From Verrucomicrobiota bacterium (lineage in GTDB: Bacteria > Verrucomicrobiota > Kiritimatiellia > CAIVKH01), in the NCBI GenBank assembly GCA_024233345.1, contig JACKPT010000010.1:1-64000 (forward strand): 64,000 bases of DNA. Reading direction: 5' to 3'. Below, in pieces: positions 9,293-18,680 of the stretch (its first letter is position 1; each line of letters starts with the position of its first letter). The notes beneath the pieces are model-generated. The model worked only from the letters and a program-made list of their open reading frames with translations. It had not been told where the DNA came from and did no database searches. A program made the translations under genes and the position numbers.

Positions 9293-12200
9293 ATGGTGGA
9301 ACAACTGAAGCGAATAGTCGGCAAGGTGGAAGTTCGGACGCTGACGGTTTTGTCGGTGCTGGTTTTGCTCGTCGTCATCGGCTGGTCGTATGCGCAACTC
9401 ACCGGCGCCTCGAACACGGTTGGTTCCTATGACGACCTCGTGAATCGTTACCTCGATTACCGCGAGCGCAGCTACATGTTGTGTGTGCCATCCTGGTATC
9501 TTCTCGCCGATCAGGTCGAGGCGATCGACAGCCAATACGGATTGGCCGGTTTTCAGGATCAGCCGGACTGGTACGTGAATTTCAACATGGGTGAACTGGC
9601 CATCGAGCCCGATAGCTCTCTCGCGGCGCTCGTGGCGGACGGAACCAGGCTGATTCTTTACGAAGACATGCTCAAAGGTGAATTGCTTGTCATACGGGAC
9701 ACCGGAACGACCTTCGAGGAGGAGATTGTCTACAAGTCACCCAAGTGGCCGAAGGAGGAAAAAAGCGAGACCGCCGCCGCCTACTTGATCCGAGAACTCT
9801 CGAAGCGCCGGGTTGTCTGGCATGTGACGTTGAGAGATGAGGCCACCGCCCAGGCGGAAACACAAACCGCACTTGCCCCGGTCGGAATGTCCGGCTCGGA
9901 AATGCTGTTGTTGATGAGTGGCGGATCTTGCACACAGATCGTGTTCACCGGCATCGAGAAACCCGTGACCAATGATACGGTGGACCTCGGGTTCTGCATC
10001 CCGGACGGCATTACCAATATCGACATCTTCGTGGCCTCCGAACCGCCCCTGTCGGGGCATCCCTGGGAACTGACGGCCACCAATGTTCCGGTGGTGTCCA
10101 ACAGCGTCATTTGGTCCTGGTCCGGCCTGTCGATCTCCAATCTTGTTTTTGCCGCTGGGGATGGTTCTGTTGATACCGACATGGATGGGTTGAAAGACGC
10201 GGTTGAATTTTACGTGACGGGGACCGAAATGAGCTTGTGGGACAGCGATGGCGATGGTGTCAATGACGGCATCGAATGGGCTACCGGAACCGACCCGAAC
10301 GATCCCAATGCCCCGCCTAACATCAATGGCGCGATCTCTTATGCCGGTTTGCAAACGAACGCGATCATCGTGATTGCGGCCCTTGACTCCAATTCGTGGT
10401 ATTCCGCGTATTCAACCACCATGGGTGGTGTTGGGAGTTATCAGATCGCCAATGTTCCCGCGACCAGCCTCTATGTGAAGGCCTACCGGGATTTGAACGG
10501 TAATGGTCTGCGCGACGCGGAGGAAGCCATCGGCTGGTATCTCAATAATCCGGTCGAGGCGACCGGCATGGTGCTTGGCGTTAACATTACGCTTGAAGAG
10601 CCCGACACGGATGGAGACGGCGTGTCGGATTATACGGAAACAACGATCTTTCGGACCAGTCCCGAGGATGCGGCGGACATTCCGCAACAACTCACACGCG
10701 CCTCCGTCTCGTGCTACTATGGCTATGGCTCGGGGAACACCAACTGGCATTATCAGGAAGGACTGCTCGGGTTGACCAAGAGATATTCTCTCGGTTCCGG
10801 ATGGGTTGTGAGCAATGTCTTTCTTCCAGATCTTTCCCACAGCAGTGCGGCGATCAAGTATGGCGAGGCCCTAGGTATCGGAAGCCACTTATCCGGCGGA
10901 TGGATTTATGCAACCGACACCACCCTGGACCATGATGTCAGCATGAGCAAGGGGTGGCTTTGGGGAGAAGGCTACCTGACCGACTACCGCGAGCCATCGG
11001 AATACATCTATTACCTTCAGCCGAATGACGATGACTTCCCGGATCTGTTCACGTTTTCCCAGTACGTATCCAGCAATCCGGGAAAAGACAGTGTTGGCCA
11101 TGGTTGGACGACGCCCGGCTCGTTCACGCCGGATCTTACCCAGGTGGCTTCACAGATCTACCAGGGGTTGGCCAATGCCCATGGCTATTCCACAAATCTT
11201 GCCCATCGGCACATCCTTCCCGCGAGCGAAACCTCCGGTTACAAAAAGGGTCAGCTTGGTACCGGATGGGCAAGTCCTGCGGGCTACATCCCCAACACCT
11301 CCGTGTCGCGCACATACTACTATGGCGTCTATGACGATGCGCTCGGAGTCTCCGGTTATTCCAGCAGCACGTTGAGCTTCGGATTCAATTCCTACATAAC
11401 CCTCGGTTCAGGGTACTTGGCGGGCAACAACTTCATCCCCAATCCCGCGACCCAAGGGGGGCCGCCCATCAGTTCCTACGATCAGAATGGGGACGGATTT
11501 ATCGATATCCCGATGTCTTCCTCGAATGAGTTTGCCCGAATCGACGACAGTCCCCTTCTTTTGCTGGATGTTACCATCGGGGATGCCAGCGGTTCCCACA
11601 CGGAGCTCTACGGATTCGATCTCGACGACTTCAGTTTCGATATGCCGTATGTCAATCAGAACGAATACCTGTTCACGCATGAAGTTCCCCTGGAGCGCGG
11701 CCAGACGTACAGCGGAACCCTCCGCAACCTGCCGGATGATGACGATGACGGGGACTACACTTTCCTGGTCGGCGGAGCGCTCCACGGTCCCGATACCAAT
11801 CTGACCTATTCAGGTCAGGCTGAGCCCGGCGTTGTCGTCCAAGCAGGTTTCCCGCACAGTGGCGAGCAGGACACCAATATCTTCGGCTATGTCAACGACT
11901 CCGGCTTCAACAGCGGCTCCAAGGCGTTTACCGTGATCGTCCCTCGCGTGAATATCCGGGCGCACAGCGCGGGCACATATCAATCCGCAGGAACCGAAAT
12001 CACCAGTTTCCACGAATACCTGCCCGACGCCGTTGTTCTTCCCGTGTCCACCGGAACGGTCGGCTCTGTTCTCTCAACCGACGTCACAATGTCGGCCCTG
12101 GTCTTCGAGAAATTCCTGCCCACGTCGCTGGATGAAGGCGTCCTCAAGCTCATGATCAGCGACACCAACGTACTGGCGCTCTACGATTCGAGCAACAAGC

Positions 12201-13288
12201 GCATTCTGCCGACGGAGTATGACCTGGACACCGGTTCGATTACCAATCCACTTCGCTCCCTCACGCTCTACGATCGCACGTTCCACGCTGTCGGTATGAA
12301 TCCCGGCAGCGCGTCGGTGACCCTTCAGTATCTCGATGTCAACGGCACCGTTGTCTGCTCGGATACCGTGGCTTTTGGCGTCGTGTCCATAACGCTGGTT
12401 CGCCCCGTGGTGAATTCACAATATCCCGCAAACAACAATTATGTTTTTGATAATTCAGTCCCTGGAGTATGTCGCGTAGCATGTATTGCGTTGGTGTCGC
12501 CGGACACGCCGGAAGTACGGAAACACCTGCAAGGGAAACTGAAGTGGTCCATCGAGAGCGTTCCTGGCTCAACCCTCACGTGGGAATTCGGTGGCACTTC
12601 AGGTGTGGCGGTATACGATATGGGTTACGGTGGGTGGCGTGAGACTGCGATCTTCACGGGCTTGCCCGAACAGAATTCTTCTTTCGGTGACAAGGTGGCG
12701 ACACTCGAGTTTGAGGGAAATACATATGAGGGAATGGCTCAAGTGTTTTACTCCAAGGACGCGAAGAACCATCCTGGTAGTCAAAGTGGACAGACGCCGA
12801 ATTGGTATTACTATTGGAGTCAAAGTTCCGCCAATTCAGGAAGCCATACCTATGGAGGAAATCGCCCAGGACTTGCAGGTCAGGTTCCGTACACCGGCCC
12901 TAATGCTGGTACCGTATTCATTTTTGATGGTGCAAGCATGACCGGTGCGGGCTATTTCCCGCAGTTCCAATCTCGCACCTATATTGACTGTTTTGCGAGC
13001 GTTGTCCGCCATGAGTTGAAGCACCAGAGCGATTATTATGCGAACTGGAATCCATATTCTTTCGCGCTGGATGCCGATGCAAACGGCGGTCCCGACCTGT
13101 TGAAAGACAGCGTCGAATCTAGTCTAATAGGTATGGATGGAAACTCGTACGACAACACCGAGCGGGATACAAATGGGGACGGTGTAATAGACGGTGAAGA
13201 TTATGCATCAACCGTCGAAAATTCATGGACGGTTGGCAGTGCCGACTCCGAAGACTGGGCTTCGCCAGGGAACAACTCAACCAAGTGA
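9293..13288 (+). CDS. giant exported modular protein with C-terminal HELKH peptidase-like motif
   Basis: 1331 residues. The ATG at 9293 has GAGG seven bases upstream and aligns with the start of the paralogue at 8773; an upstream TTG start at 9248 is less likely. A membrane or signal helix lies at about 15-36. Residues ~36-270 are the domain shared with the 1597-residue protein. Asp/Gly loops (DTDMDGLKDA, DSDGDGVNDG) and one carboxypeptidase-regulatory-like repeat with DLNGNG follow, then DTDGDGVSD. Residues ~440-720 are rich in Tyr/Gly/Ser with recurring GSGW...F.P units. The middle is Ig-like. Near residue 1240, VVRHELKHQSDYY carries an HExxH zinc-peptidase signature, followed by DTNGDGVIDGED, a calcium or dockerin-like loop. 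Exported; peptidase activity is inferred from the motif only. Confidence 0.65.
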   Translation: MVEQLKRIVGKVEVRTLTVLSVLVLLVVIGWSYAQLTGASNTVGSYDDLVNRYLDYRERSYMLCVPSWYLLADQVEAIDSQYGLAGFQDQPDWYVNFNMGELAIEPDSSLAALVADGTRLILYEDMLKGELLVIRDTGTTFEEEIVYKSPKWPKEEKSETAAAYLIRELSKRRVVWHVTLRDEATAQAETQTALAPVGMSGSEMLLLMSGGSCTQIVFTGIEKPVTNDTVDLGFCIPDGITNIDIFVASEPPLSGHPWELTATNVPVVSNSVIWSWSGLSISNLVFAAGDGSVDTDMDGLKDAVEFYVTGTEMSLWDSDGDGVNDGIEWATGTDPNDPNAPPNINGAISYAGLQTNAIIVIAALDSNSWYSAYSTTMGGVGSYQIANVPATSLYVKAYRDLNGNGLRDAEEAIGWYLNNPVEATGMVLGVNITLEEPDTDGDGVSDYTETTIFRTSPEDAADIPQQLTRASVSCYYGYGSGNTNWHYQEGLLGLTKRYSLGSGWVVSNVFLPDLSHSSAAIKYGEALGIGSHLSGGWIYATDTTLDHDVSMSKGWLWGEGYLTDYREPSEYIYYLQPNDDDFPDLFTFSQYVSSNPGKDSVGHGWTTPGSFTPDLTQVASQIYQGLANAHGYSTNLAHRHILPASETSGYKKGQLGTGWASPAGYIPNTSVSRTYYYGVYDDALGVSGYSSSTLSFGFNSYITLGSGYLAGNNFIPNPATQGGPPISSYDQNGDGFIDIPMSSSNEFARIDDSPLLLLDVTIGDASGSHTELYGFDLDDFSFDMPYVNQNEYLFTHEVPLERGQTYSGTLRNLPDDDDDGDYTFLVGGALHGPDTNLTYSGQAEPGVVVQAGFPHSGEQDTNIFGYVNDSGFNSGSKAFTVIVPRVNIRAHSAGTYQSAGTEITSFHEYLPDAVVLPVSTGTVGSVLSTDVTMSALVFEKFLPTSLDEGVLKLMISDTNVLALYDSSNKRILPTEYDLDTGSITNPLRSLTLYDRTFHAVGMNPGSASVTLQYLDVNGTVVCSDTVAFGVVSITLVRPVVNSQYPANNNYVFDNSVPGVCRVACIALVSPDTPEVRKHLQGKLKWSIESVPGSTLTWEFGGTSGVAVYDMGYGGWRETAIFTGLPEQNSSFGDKVATLEFEGNTYEGMAQVFYSKDAKNHPGSQSGQTPNWYYYWSQSSANSGSHTYGGNRPGLAGQVPYTGPNAGTVFIFDGASMTGAGYFPQFQSRTYIDCFASVVRHELKHQSDYYANWNPYSFALDADANGGPDLLKDSVESSLIGMDGNSYDNTERDTNGDGVIDGEDYASTVENSWTVGSADSEDWASPGNNSTK

Positions 13289-14217
13289 TGACTATGAAAA
13301 CAAAGATTCTTCCTATCATTGTGATGGCCTGCGTTGCGTACTGCATTGGCACGTTCGCGGCAACCGAAAATACGCCCTCAGATCTCACGGCGGCCTTTGA
13401 TCATCTTCAGGCTGATGGTGAGGTGTCGGGGGCCGTGCTTGACCCCTTTGTGCTTTTCTATAAAGGGGATTTGTTGAAGGCCGTACCGGATCAATACCTT
13501 GAACAGATTGCGTTGTCGTCCTCGCGAAACGCTCAGCTCCACGCCCTCTTCTTGTTGGCAAGAAAAGGGGATGACGCCGCGCTCTCGAAACTCAATGCAC
13601 TTGCTGAAAAAGAAGATCAAACGGAAGAAGAGCAGGGAATCCTTGCCTATGCGTATCGGGCGGGCTTGTTAAGGAGTTCAGACGCATCGCGCGATGACGT
13701 GTCGGTGATGTCGGTCCCCGCGCTCCTAGATCATATTGCCAGCTTGAATGAAGGGGGCATACCCCGGACGCAAGCTCAAGAGATGGGAGAGGCGAAGAAC
13801 GTCATTGACCGCCGGGTGTTGCTGTGCGCTCCCGAAGCACTCGCATCGTTGGACGTAGATCGTCTGAATCAGTATGTGGCCAGCGGCAATGAACGTGCCC
13901 ACATACATGCGTTGTTCTTGCTCGCGCGGCTCGGAGATGAAGATGCTCTTGCTGAGGTGAAATGGTTGGCAAAGAATGCCGACAATGGCTTCGTTCGACA
14001 GGGGGCCGTATATATTCTCGGCATGATTCAGAAGGAGAGTGACCCCGAAATACTGCCCATACTGAAGGCGGCGCTGAATGACCCTTTTACATATATGGTC
14101 GGAGATGTCGAAATGGGCGTCGGTGCCGATGCCGCGCTTCAATACTATGGCAAGCGGGCAGTGTGGACGAATGGGGCCTGGGTCGTGATCGATGCAGAAA
14201 TGCATGATTCAAAGTAG
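13288..14217 (+). CDS. exported HEAT-repeat-like protein, partner of the 1331-residue protein
   Basis: 309 residues. The ATG at 13288 overlaps the upstream TGA (TGATG-type coupling). The N-terminus MTMKTKILPIIVMACVAYC is a signal peptide, ending near FAATE. The body contains two copies of a helical repeat: HALFLLARKGDDAALSKLNALAEKED at about 90-115 and HALFLLARLGDEDALAEVKWLAKNAD at about 207-232. A third, YILGMIQKESDPEILPILKAALNDP, follows at about 245. These are typical HEAT/PBS-lyase-like units. Function is unknown. The position mirrors the 314-residue gene beside the paralogous giant protein. Confidence 0.65.
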   Translation: MTMKTKILPIIVMACVAYCIGTFAATENTPSDLTAAFDHLQADGEVSGAVLDPFVLFYKGDLLKAVPDQYLEQIALSSSRNAQLHALFLLARKGDDAALSKLNALAEKEDQTEEEQGILAYAYRAGLLRSSDASRDDVSVMSVPALLDHIASLNEGGIPRTQAQEMGEAKNVIDRRVLLCAPEALASLDVDRLNQYVASGNERAHIHALFLLARLGDEDALAEVKWLAKNADNGFVRQGAVYILGMIQKESDPEILPILKAALNDPFTYMVGDVEMGVGADAALQYYGKRAVWTNGAWVVIDAEMHDSK

Positions 14218-14244
14218 AACGCCCAACGTCATTGCAGGCACGGC

Positions 14245-14641
14245 TCAATGCCCCCCCGACCTCGGCCCGGCGTGGGCCGGGCCTCGGGAAGCTCGCTCCC
14301 GCTGGTCGCTCGCATTACCCGCTGCCGCGCACGGCCCATCCGCATTGCCGTGTCCCACCCCCAGCCTGATCACGGCGGCTGCTGAGCACCCGCCGCGCCA
14401 GGCTTCCCGGACGCAGACTCGCTCCCGCAGAGGCCGTCGCGTTCCCCGCCTGTCGGCGTGGCTCGCGTCGGCCACTGCGTCCGCTCGACAACGCTCCGCT
14501 GCGGGCCGCGGCTTGTCGGCGGATCGAACGTGGCCGGTTCTTCGAGCGTCGCAGCGCCAAGCCGTGCGGGGCCGTGCCGGAATCCGCCCCGACCGATGGC
14601 CGGGGCGACCGGGCATCGTCGCATAACGGCGCGCGTTATGC
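14245..14641 (-). repeat. right arm of the ~390-bp inverted repeat
   Basis: This is the reverse complement of 2621-3001. Its outer hairpin, at 14621-14641, is GCATAACG-GCGCG-CGTTATGC. Relative to the left arm, the innermost stem pair has changed from A-T to G-C on both strands, so the stem is kept by a compensating change. No coding potential is recognisable. It begins 27 bases after the stop codon of the HEAT-like gene, as the left arm begins 20 bases after the stop of its counterpart. Confidence 0.8.
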
Positions 14642-14778
14642 GTTCGTTCGGTCGAAGACTCCCTCACACGTTGCCCTTTCCGGCGCACCCCCGCGTTGCC
14701 TCCTACCCACGCTGAAGGGGATACCCATTAAAATATCAAATAGTTGTCTTGTAGGGTTTCATTGGGTACTCGTTGAGC

Positions 14779-14946
14779 ATGTCGAGGAAGGCACGGATCC
14801 AGTTTGAAGGTGCGTTGTATCATGTTTTTAACCGGGGTATTGATCGTCGGGATTTGTTCCGGGACGACCGGGATCGCGCCTGTTTTCTCGATTGCCTCGA
14901 GTTGGGGGTCGAGCGGTTTCATGTTGAACTTCATGCGTGCTGCTTC
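14779..14946 (+). pseudogene. truncated REP-associated (RAYT, IS200-like) transposase
   Basis: The first 56 residues match the N-terminus of Y1/HUH TnpA_REP transposases: MSRKARIQFEGALYHVFNRG, then RRDLFRDD, ACFLDCL, RFHVELHACCF. In intact members this is followed by a PNHxH catalytic box and a C-terminal Tyr. Here the similarity stops abruptly at about 14946, and the continuing frame does not resemble the family. The gene is therefore a remnant without its catalytic His pair. RAYTs are normally linked to REP palindromes. Confidence 0.8.
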
Positions 14947-15025
14947 AGGTCTTTCCATTTGGGCGCGACAGGGCGGCGGATAGTCATTGACGCCTCCCTG
15001 CCGCTCTGGTACACCATCGCCCGCT

Positions 15026-15130
15026 ATGGGACAACAACTACGACTTCGAGTAAAACGCAAAGCACGCCTTCGCCGCAAAAAGCGCCTCAAAGAACGCGCC
15101 AATGAGCAAGCGAAGACGTCTGCTTCCTGA
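15026..15130 (+). CDS. small highly basic protein, 34 residues
   Basis: The ATG at 15026 opens a 34-codon frame (MGQQLRLRVKRKARL, then RRKKRLKERANE) ending in TGA at 15128-15130. It has about 13 Arg/Lys residues and could bind nucleic acid. I have the impression that similar tiny MGQ..R..KRK proteins occur in other PVC bacteria, but I cannot confirm this here. No clear ribosome site precedes it. It starts after the broken RAYT remnant and ends 114 bases before the receiver gene. Confidence 0.4.
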   Translation: MGQQLRLRVKRKARLRRKKRLKERANEQAKTSAS

Positions 15131-15244
15131 TGAACCCGCGGATTGCATCCGCGCCTGTATTCACGGTATACTGCTTTCCGGAGTTCCGCCGGGGAAGGAC
15201 GCAACCTTTCTGTCCGGGCGGTGCCTGATGCATGGGAGAACGCA

Positions 15245-15610
15245 ATGATTCTGGTAGTGGACGATGATCACGCGATGGTGCAGACCCTCAGTAATGTCCT
15301 GACCAAGGAGGGCTATGAGGTGCGCAGCGCGCATAATGGCGAAGAGGCCTATCGGCATCTGCTTGATCAAAAATGCAAGGGGATGATCCTCGACATGATG
15401 ATGCCTGGCATCAATGGCGCGGGTTTGTTGATGTTGATGGCTTCGGACGGCATTCGGCTTCCGGTGATCGTCATGACCAGCAACCCCGATTTTTCCGAAG
15501 AGGAGCTCAAGCAGTTCCCCAATGTCCGGATGGTCTTGCGCAAGCCCTTTTACACCGAGGATCTATTTCCGCTGGTTCGCGAGCTGATGCCGAAAAAGCT
15601 GGCGTCATGA
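15245..15610 (+). CDS. single-domain response regulator (CheY-like receiver)
   Basis: 121 residues forming one receiver domain. The acidic pair is in VVDDDHAM (residues ~5-7), and the phosphoacceptor Asp is in GMILDMMMPG (about residue 52). The Thr/Ser switch is in VIVMTSNPD and the conserved Lys in LRKPF (about 104). There is no output domain, so it acts through a partner. The ATG at 15245 is preceded by GGGAGAA. Its stop overlaps the start of the radical SAM gene, so the two are translationally coupled. No histidine kinase is nearby. Confidence 0.9.
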   Translation: MILVVDDDHAMVQTLSNVLTKEGYEVRSAHNGEEAYRHLLDQKCKGMILDMMMPGINGAGLLMLMASDGIRLPVIVMTSNPDFSEEELKQFPNVRMVLRKPFYTEDLFPLVRELMPKKLAS

Positions 15611-16671
15611 TGCGGGGGGCGCTTGATTTTAACCAGTGCCCGTTGCTGGTGATCTGGGAGGTCACCCGGGCCTGTGACCTCGCCTGCCGACATTGCCGGG
15701 CCTGCGCGGATGCCCACCGTGATCCTGCCGAGCTGTCCTTTGAAGAAGGCTGCCGGCTGATCGATGAGGTGAAGGCCATGGGTACCCCACTGATGATTTT
15801 TTCCGGCGGGGATCCCTTGCAGCGGGATGATCTGGAGTCCCTGGTACGGCACGCCAAGGCGCAGGGGCTCCGGGCCGCCACCATTCCCGCGAGCACGCCG
15901 CGATTGACCCGGGAGCGGGTGCGGGCGCTCAAGGCGGCGGGCCTCGACCAGATCGCCTTCAGCATCGATGGGGCAACCCGGGAAAAGCATGACGCCTTTC
16001 GCGGGGTCGAAGGGTCCTTTGATGCGGTGATGCAGGGGGTACGCTGGGCCCACGAAGAGGGTATTCCGCTTCAGATCAATTCCGTTTTCGGGTCATGGAA
16101 TGTCGATGAATTTGATGCCATGGCGGCCCTGGTGCAGCAATTGGAGATTGTCTTCTGGGAAGTGTTTTTCCTCGTGCCCACCGGCCGCGGCAAGGAATTG
16201 GACTGCGCGACGGCGGATCAGATGGAGCAGCTTTTTGAGAAGCTCAACCTTCTGACCCGGCATGCGAACTTTATTGTCAAGCTGACCGAAGCCCCGCATT
16301 TCCGGCGCTATCAGCGTCAACATCCTCATCCCGAGGGTACCGCGATTCCCCACCCGATGAACCGGGCCCCGATTGCCGCTTCGGTGCAAACCGTCAATGC
16401 CGGGCGCGGGTTCTGTTTTGTCGATCACACCGGGATCATCAGCCCCAGCGGATTTCTACCTCTGCCCTGTGGCAATGTACGCGAGCAATCGATCGCCGAT
16501 GTGTATCGCGCCCATCCCACGTTTGTTGCGCTGCGTGATGTTTCGCGCATCGGGGGCAAGTGCGGGATCTGTCCGTACCTTAACCTGTGCACGGGGGGCT
16601 CCCGGGCCCGGGCCTACGCGGTGCATGGGTCGCTGGAGGCCGAAGAGCCCTGTTGCGCATTTGTGCCCTGA
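15607..16671 (+). CDS. radical SAM protein with SPASM-type C-terminal cluster domain
   Basis: 354 residues. The CxxxCxxC motif of the SAM-binding 4Fe-4S cluster is CDLACRHC at about residues 24-31, and SGGDP (about 64) is the glycine-rich SAM contact. A C-terminal Cys set (FLPLPCGNVR, GKCGICPYLNLCTGG, EEPCCAF) matches SPASM/twitch auxiliary clusters, as in the AhbC/AhbD heme-maturation and peptide-modifying branches. The ATG overlaps the TGA of the receiver gene; a second in-frame ATG follows immediately. No precursor peptide or heme gene is adjacent, so the substrate is undetermined. Confidence 0.85.
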   Translation: MMRGALDFNQCPLLVIWEVTRACDLACRHCRACADAHRDPAELSFEEGCRLIDEVKAMGTPLMIFSGGDPLQRDDLESLVRHAKAQGLRAATIPASTPRLTRERVRALKAAGLDQIAFSIDGATREKHDAFRGVEGSFDAVMQGVRWAHEEGIPLQINSVFGSWNVDEFDAMAALVQQLEIVFWEVFFLVPTGRGKELDCATADQMEQLFEKLNLLTRHANFIVKLTEAPHFRRYQRQHPHPEGTAIPHPMNRAPIAASVQTVNAGRGFCFVDHTGIISPSGFLPLPCGNVREQSIADVYRAHPTFVALRDVSRIGGKCGICPYLNLCTGGSRARAYAVHGSLEAEEPCCAFVP

Positions 16672-16680
16672 CGGACCGGG

Positions 16681-18675
16681 CTATCGTAGCGCCGCGTTCT
16701 GGATTTGCTGATACAGCGCCCGGGTTTCCGGATTTTTCAGTCCCTCGGCCAACAGGGCATACAGTTTGTCCCGCTCACCGGTTTCACGATAGCTGGTCAA
16801 CAACGCGATATCCGTGCCCGCCCGTTGAAGCACCGTCTGTTTTTGCCGGGCCGCTTCGAGCAGGGGGATCGCCCGCACATGGTCTTCCATCAGTTGATAA
16901 AGCCGCCCGGCATAGGCCTCGGCATTTCCGGATGCGGTCAAACCATGAGCGATCAACACCTCCGCCTGGGCTACCGCGTTGGAGGACTGTTCCCAATCGG
17001 CGGCGGTCCATCCCCCCAGTTGCTCCTTTCGGTTTGCCTGGCGAAAATACATGGTCTCGAGGTACCAGGATGAGTAGGGCGGAGTGGAGTGGAGGGCGGT
17101 TTCCAACAGGGCGTCCGCCTCGAGGGGGCGGCCCTGACGAATGGATTCGAGGGCCATCACCGAGGTCACCGGCTTCTTCCCGAGTGGCGTGGGGGGCAAT
17201 TGGCACCAGTGAAGAAACGGTTGGCGGTGGCTTTCCGGCACCTGGTTCATCAGCACTTCCTGTTGTCGGCGAATCCGGTCCGCGACAAAGCCGTTATATC
17301 GCTTCATAAACGGGATGTCGAAAATGGAGGACATCATGATGGTCACGGCCAGGCGGTCGTACAAATTGGCACCCTGGTCGCGCAGAAGTTCAGCTTCGCT
17401 GGGAAGGCGGCTCGGTGTGGTCGCTGTGATCCACTGATTCGAGACCAGGGCGTCATACCAGATGCGGGCCAATCGAGCCTGACCTTCGATGGTCAGGTGA
17501 ACATGGTCATCAAACCACGCCTCGCCCGGAGCCGGGCCAACCACCGCCTGTACATCACAAAACGCCGCATGTTCCTGCCGGGCAGCCTGGCGCAGGGCTT
17601 CCTGCTGGAGCGTGGTCGCCCGCCAGGGCATGGTGTCCAGGTCCACAGCCTGGCGATAGTGTTCCTGGCTGTCTGGTCCCGCTTGTCCTGTCTTTTCCAG
17701 TGCCTTGCCGAGAAGAAAGTGCCCCATGGCACTGTCCGGGTGCGGGGCCAGCCAGGCTTCAAGTAAGGGGATATCTTCGGGGGCGAAAGTGTCCGACCGC
17801 AGTTTGGTGAGCCAGGCTTCCTTGTCGGGCCATTGCTCAAATGCTTCGTCGAGCCCGATTGGCGCGAGCGCACTTTCGTTAACGGGAAGGGAACAGATCA
17901 TCACCGGGATACCAAGTTCCCGGGCCTTGGCCGCCATCGCGGCAACATGGTGAAACAGATTGCGGGCTGCTCGCTCCCGCAATGGGCTGTCGGGATGAAT
18001 CGGATCCTGCACACCCATCATTTCCATCAACTGACCACGGGGCAGCCCGGGGTCCGATGGTGAGAACAGACGGTTGGCAAGATCGGTCAGGGCCCAGCGG
18101 CGCAGGGCCAGGTTGGCCTGCTGCCAGGCTGGGGAGCGATTCCAGAGCCGGTTCTCGGCAACCCCGAACGCCCCGAAAAATTCATTGTGTCCGGCATAGA
18201 TGATCAACAGGTCCGGTCGCAGCAGCGGGAGCGCCTCTTCGGTCATATCCCGCACCGGAAAGCTGGCCAGTGCGGTTGCCCCGAAATTGATGACCCGGAT
18301 TGGTTGGCCGGGCAATTGGCTCTCGAGAATTCGCTCCAGAAATGCCGGGGCGGAAAAGCCGAGGAATTGCGGAAACCCCTTGAGTGCGGAGGCGCCCACG
18401 CAGAGGATGCGCACTTCGTCCGGACTCTTTTCCCGGGGGAGGGTGACCGGATTCATCGGGCTCATCCGGTCGGCAAATCTCCGGAAATAGGCCCCGGCCC
18501 GTTGGTAGTTGGCATGCAGCAGGGTTTGGCCATGATCAAGCGGAATGGACCGGAATACCGGTGCCTTGCCCCCCAGGCCTGCCAGGCGCAACAGGGCCTC
18601 GGCCCCGGCCACCAAAAGACAGGGCAGGAGCAGGCAGAGAATCCGGAACAGCCAGCGCTTGGTGCGGTTACTCAC
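16681..18675 (-). CDS. membrane-anchored SGNH-hydrolase-like protein with TPR-like C-terminus
   Basis: 664 residues starting at a GTG. An N-terminal membrane helix (LFRILCLLLPCLLVAGAEALL) is followed by an SGNH fold. Block I is ILCVGASALKGFP, where the family GDS is GAS with Ser intact. Block II Gly/Asn is in VINFGATALASFP, block III is YAGHNEFFG, and block V Asp/His is DDHVHLTIEG at about 395-404. The rest is helical, with a TPR-like stretch (LARAHP-like DSAMGHFLLGKALEKTGQ, and ALLETALHS...). This fused form is common in PVC bacteria, where the substrate is generally unknown; an esterase or O-acetyl activity is possible. The PA14 gene ends 5 bases upstream, so they form an operon. Confidence 0.75.
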   Translation of the reverse strand: MSNRTKRWLFRILCLLLPCLLVAGAEALLRLAGLGGKAPVFRSIPLDHGQTLLHANYQRAGAYFRRFADRMSPMNPVTLPREKSPDEVRILCVGASALKGFPQFLGFSAPAFLERILESQLPGQPIRVINFGATALASFPVRDMTEEALPLLRPDLLIIYAGHNEFFGAFGVAENRLWNRSPAWQQANLALRRWALTDLANRLFSPSDPGLPRGQLMEMMGVQDPIHPDSPLRERAARNLFHHVAAMAAKARELGIPVMICSLPVNESALAPIGLDEAFEQWPDKEAWLTKLRSDTFAPEDIPLLEAWLAPHPDSAMGHFLLGKALEKTGQAGPDSQEHYRQAVDLDTMPWRATTLQQEALRQAARQEHAAFCDVQAVVGPAPGEAWFDDHVHLTIEGQARLARIWYDALVSNQWITATTPSRLPSEAELLRDQGANLYDRLAVTIMMSSIFDIPFMKRYNGFVADRIRRQQEVLMNQVPESHRQPFLHWCQLPPTPLGKKPVTSVMALESIRQGRPLEADALLETALHSTPPYSSWYLETMYFRQANRKEQLGGWTAADWEQSSNAVAQAEVLIAHGLTASGNAEAYAGRLYQLMEDHVRAIPLLEAARQKQTVLQRAGTDIALLTSYRETGERDKLYALLAEGLKNPETRALYQQIQNAALR

Positions 18676-18680
18676 ACCCG

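Noticed and set aside
14728..15204. 158-residue minus-strand gene over the RAYT remnant
   Set aside because: Arg/Ser-rich and unlike any family; it overlaps the RAYT remnant, whose frame has clear homology, and lacks a ribosome site.
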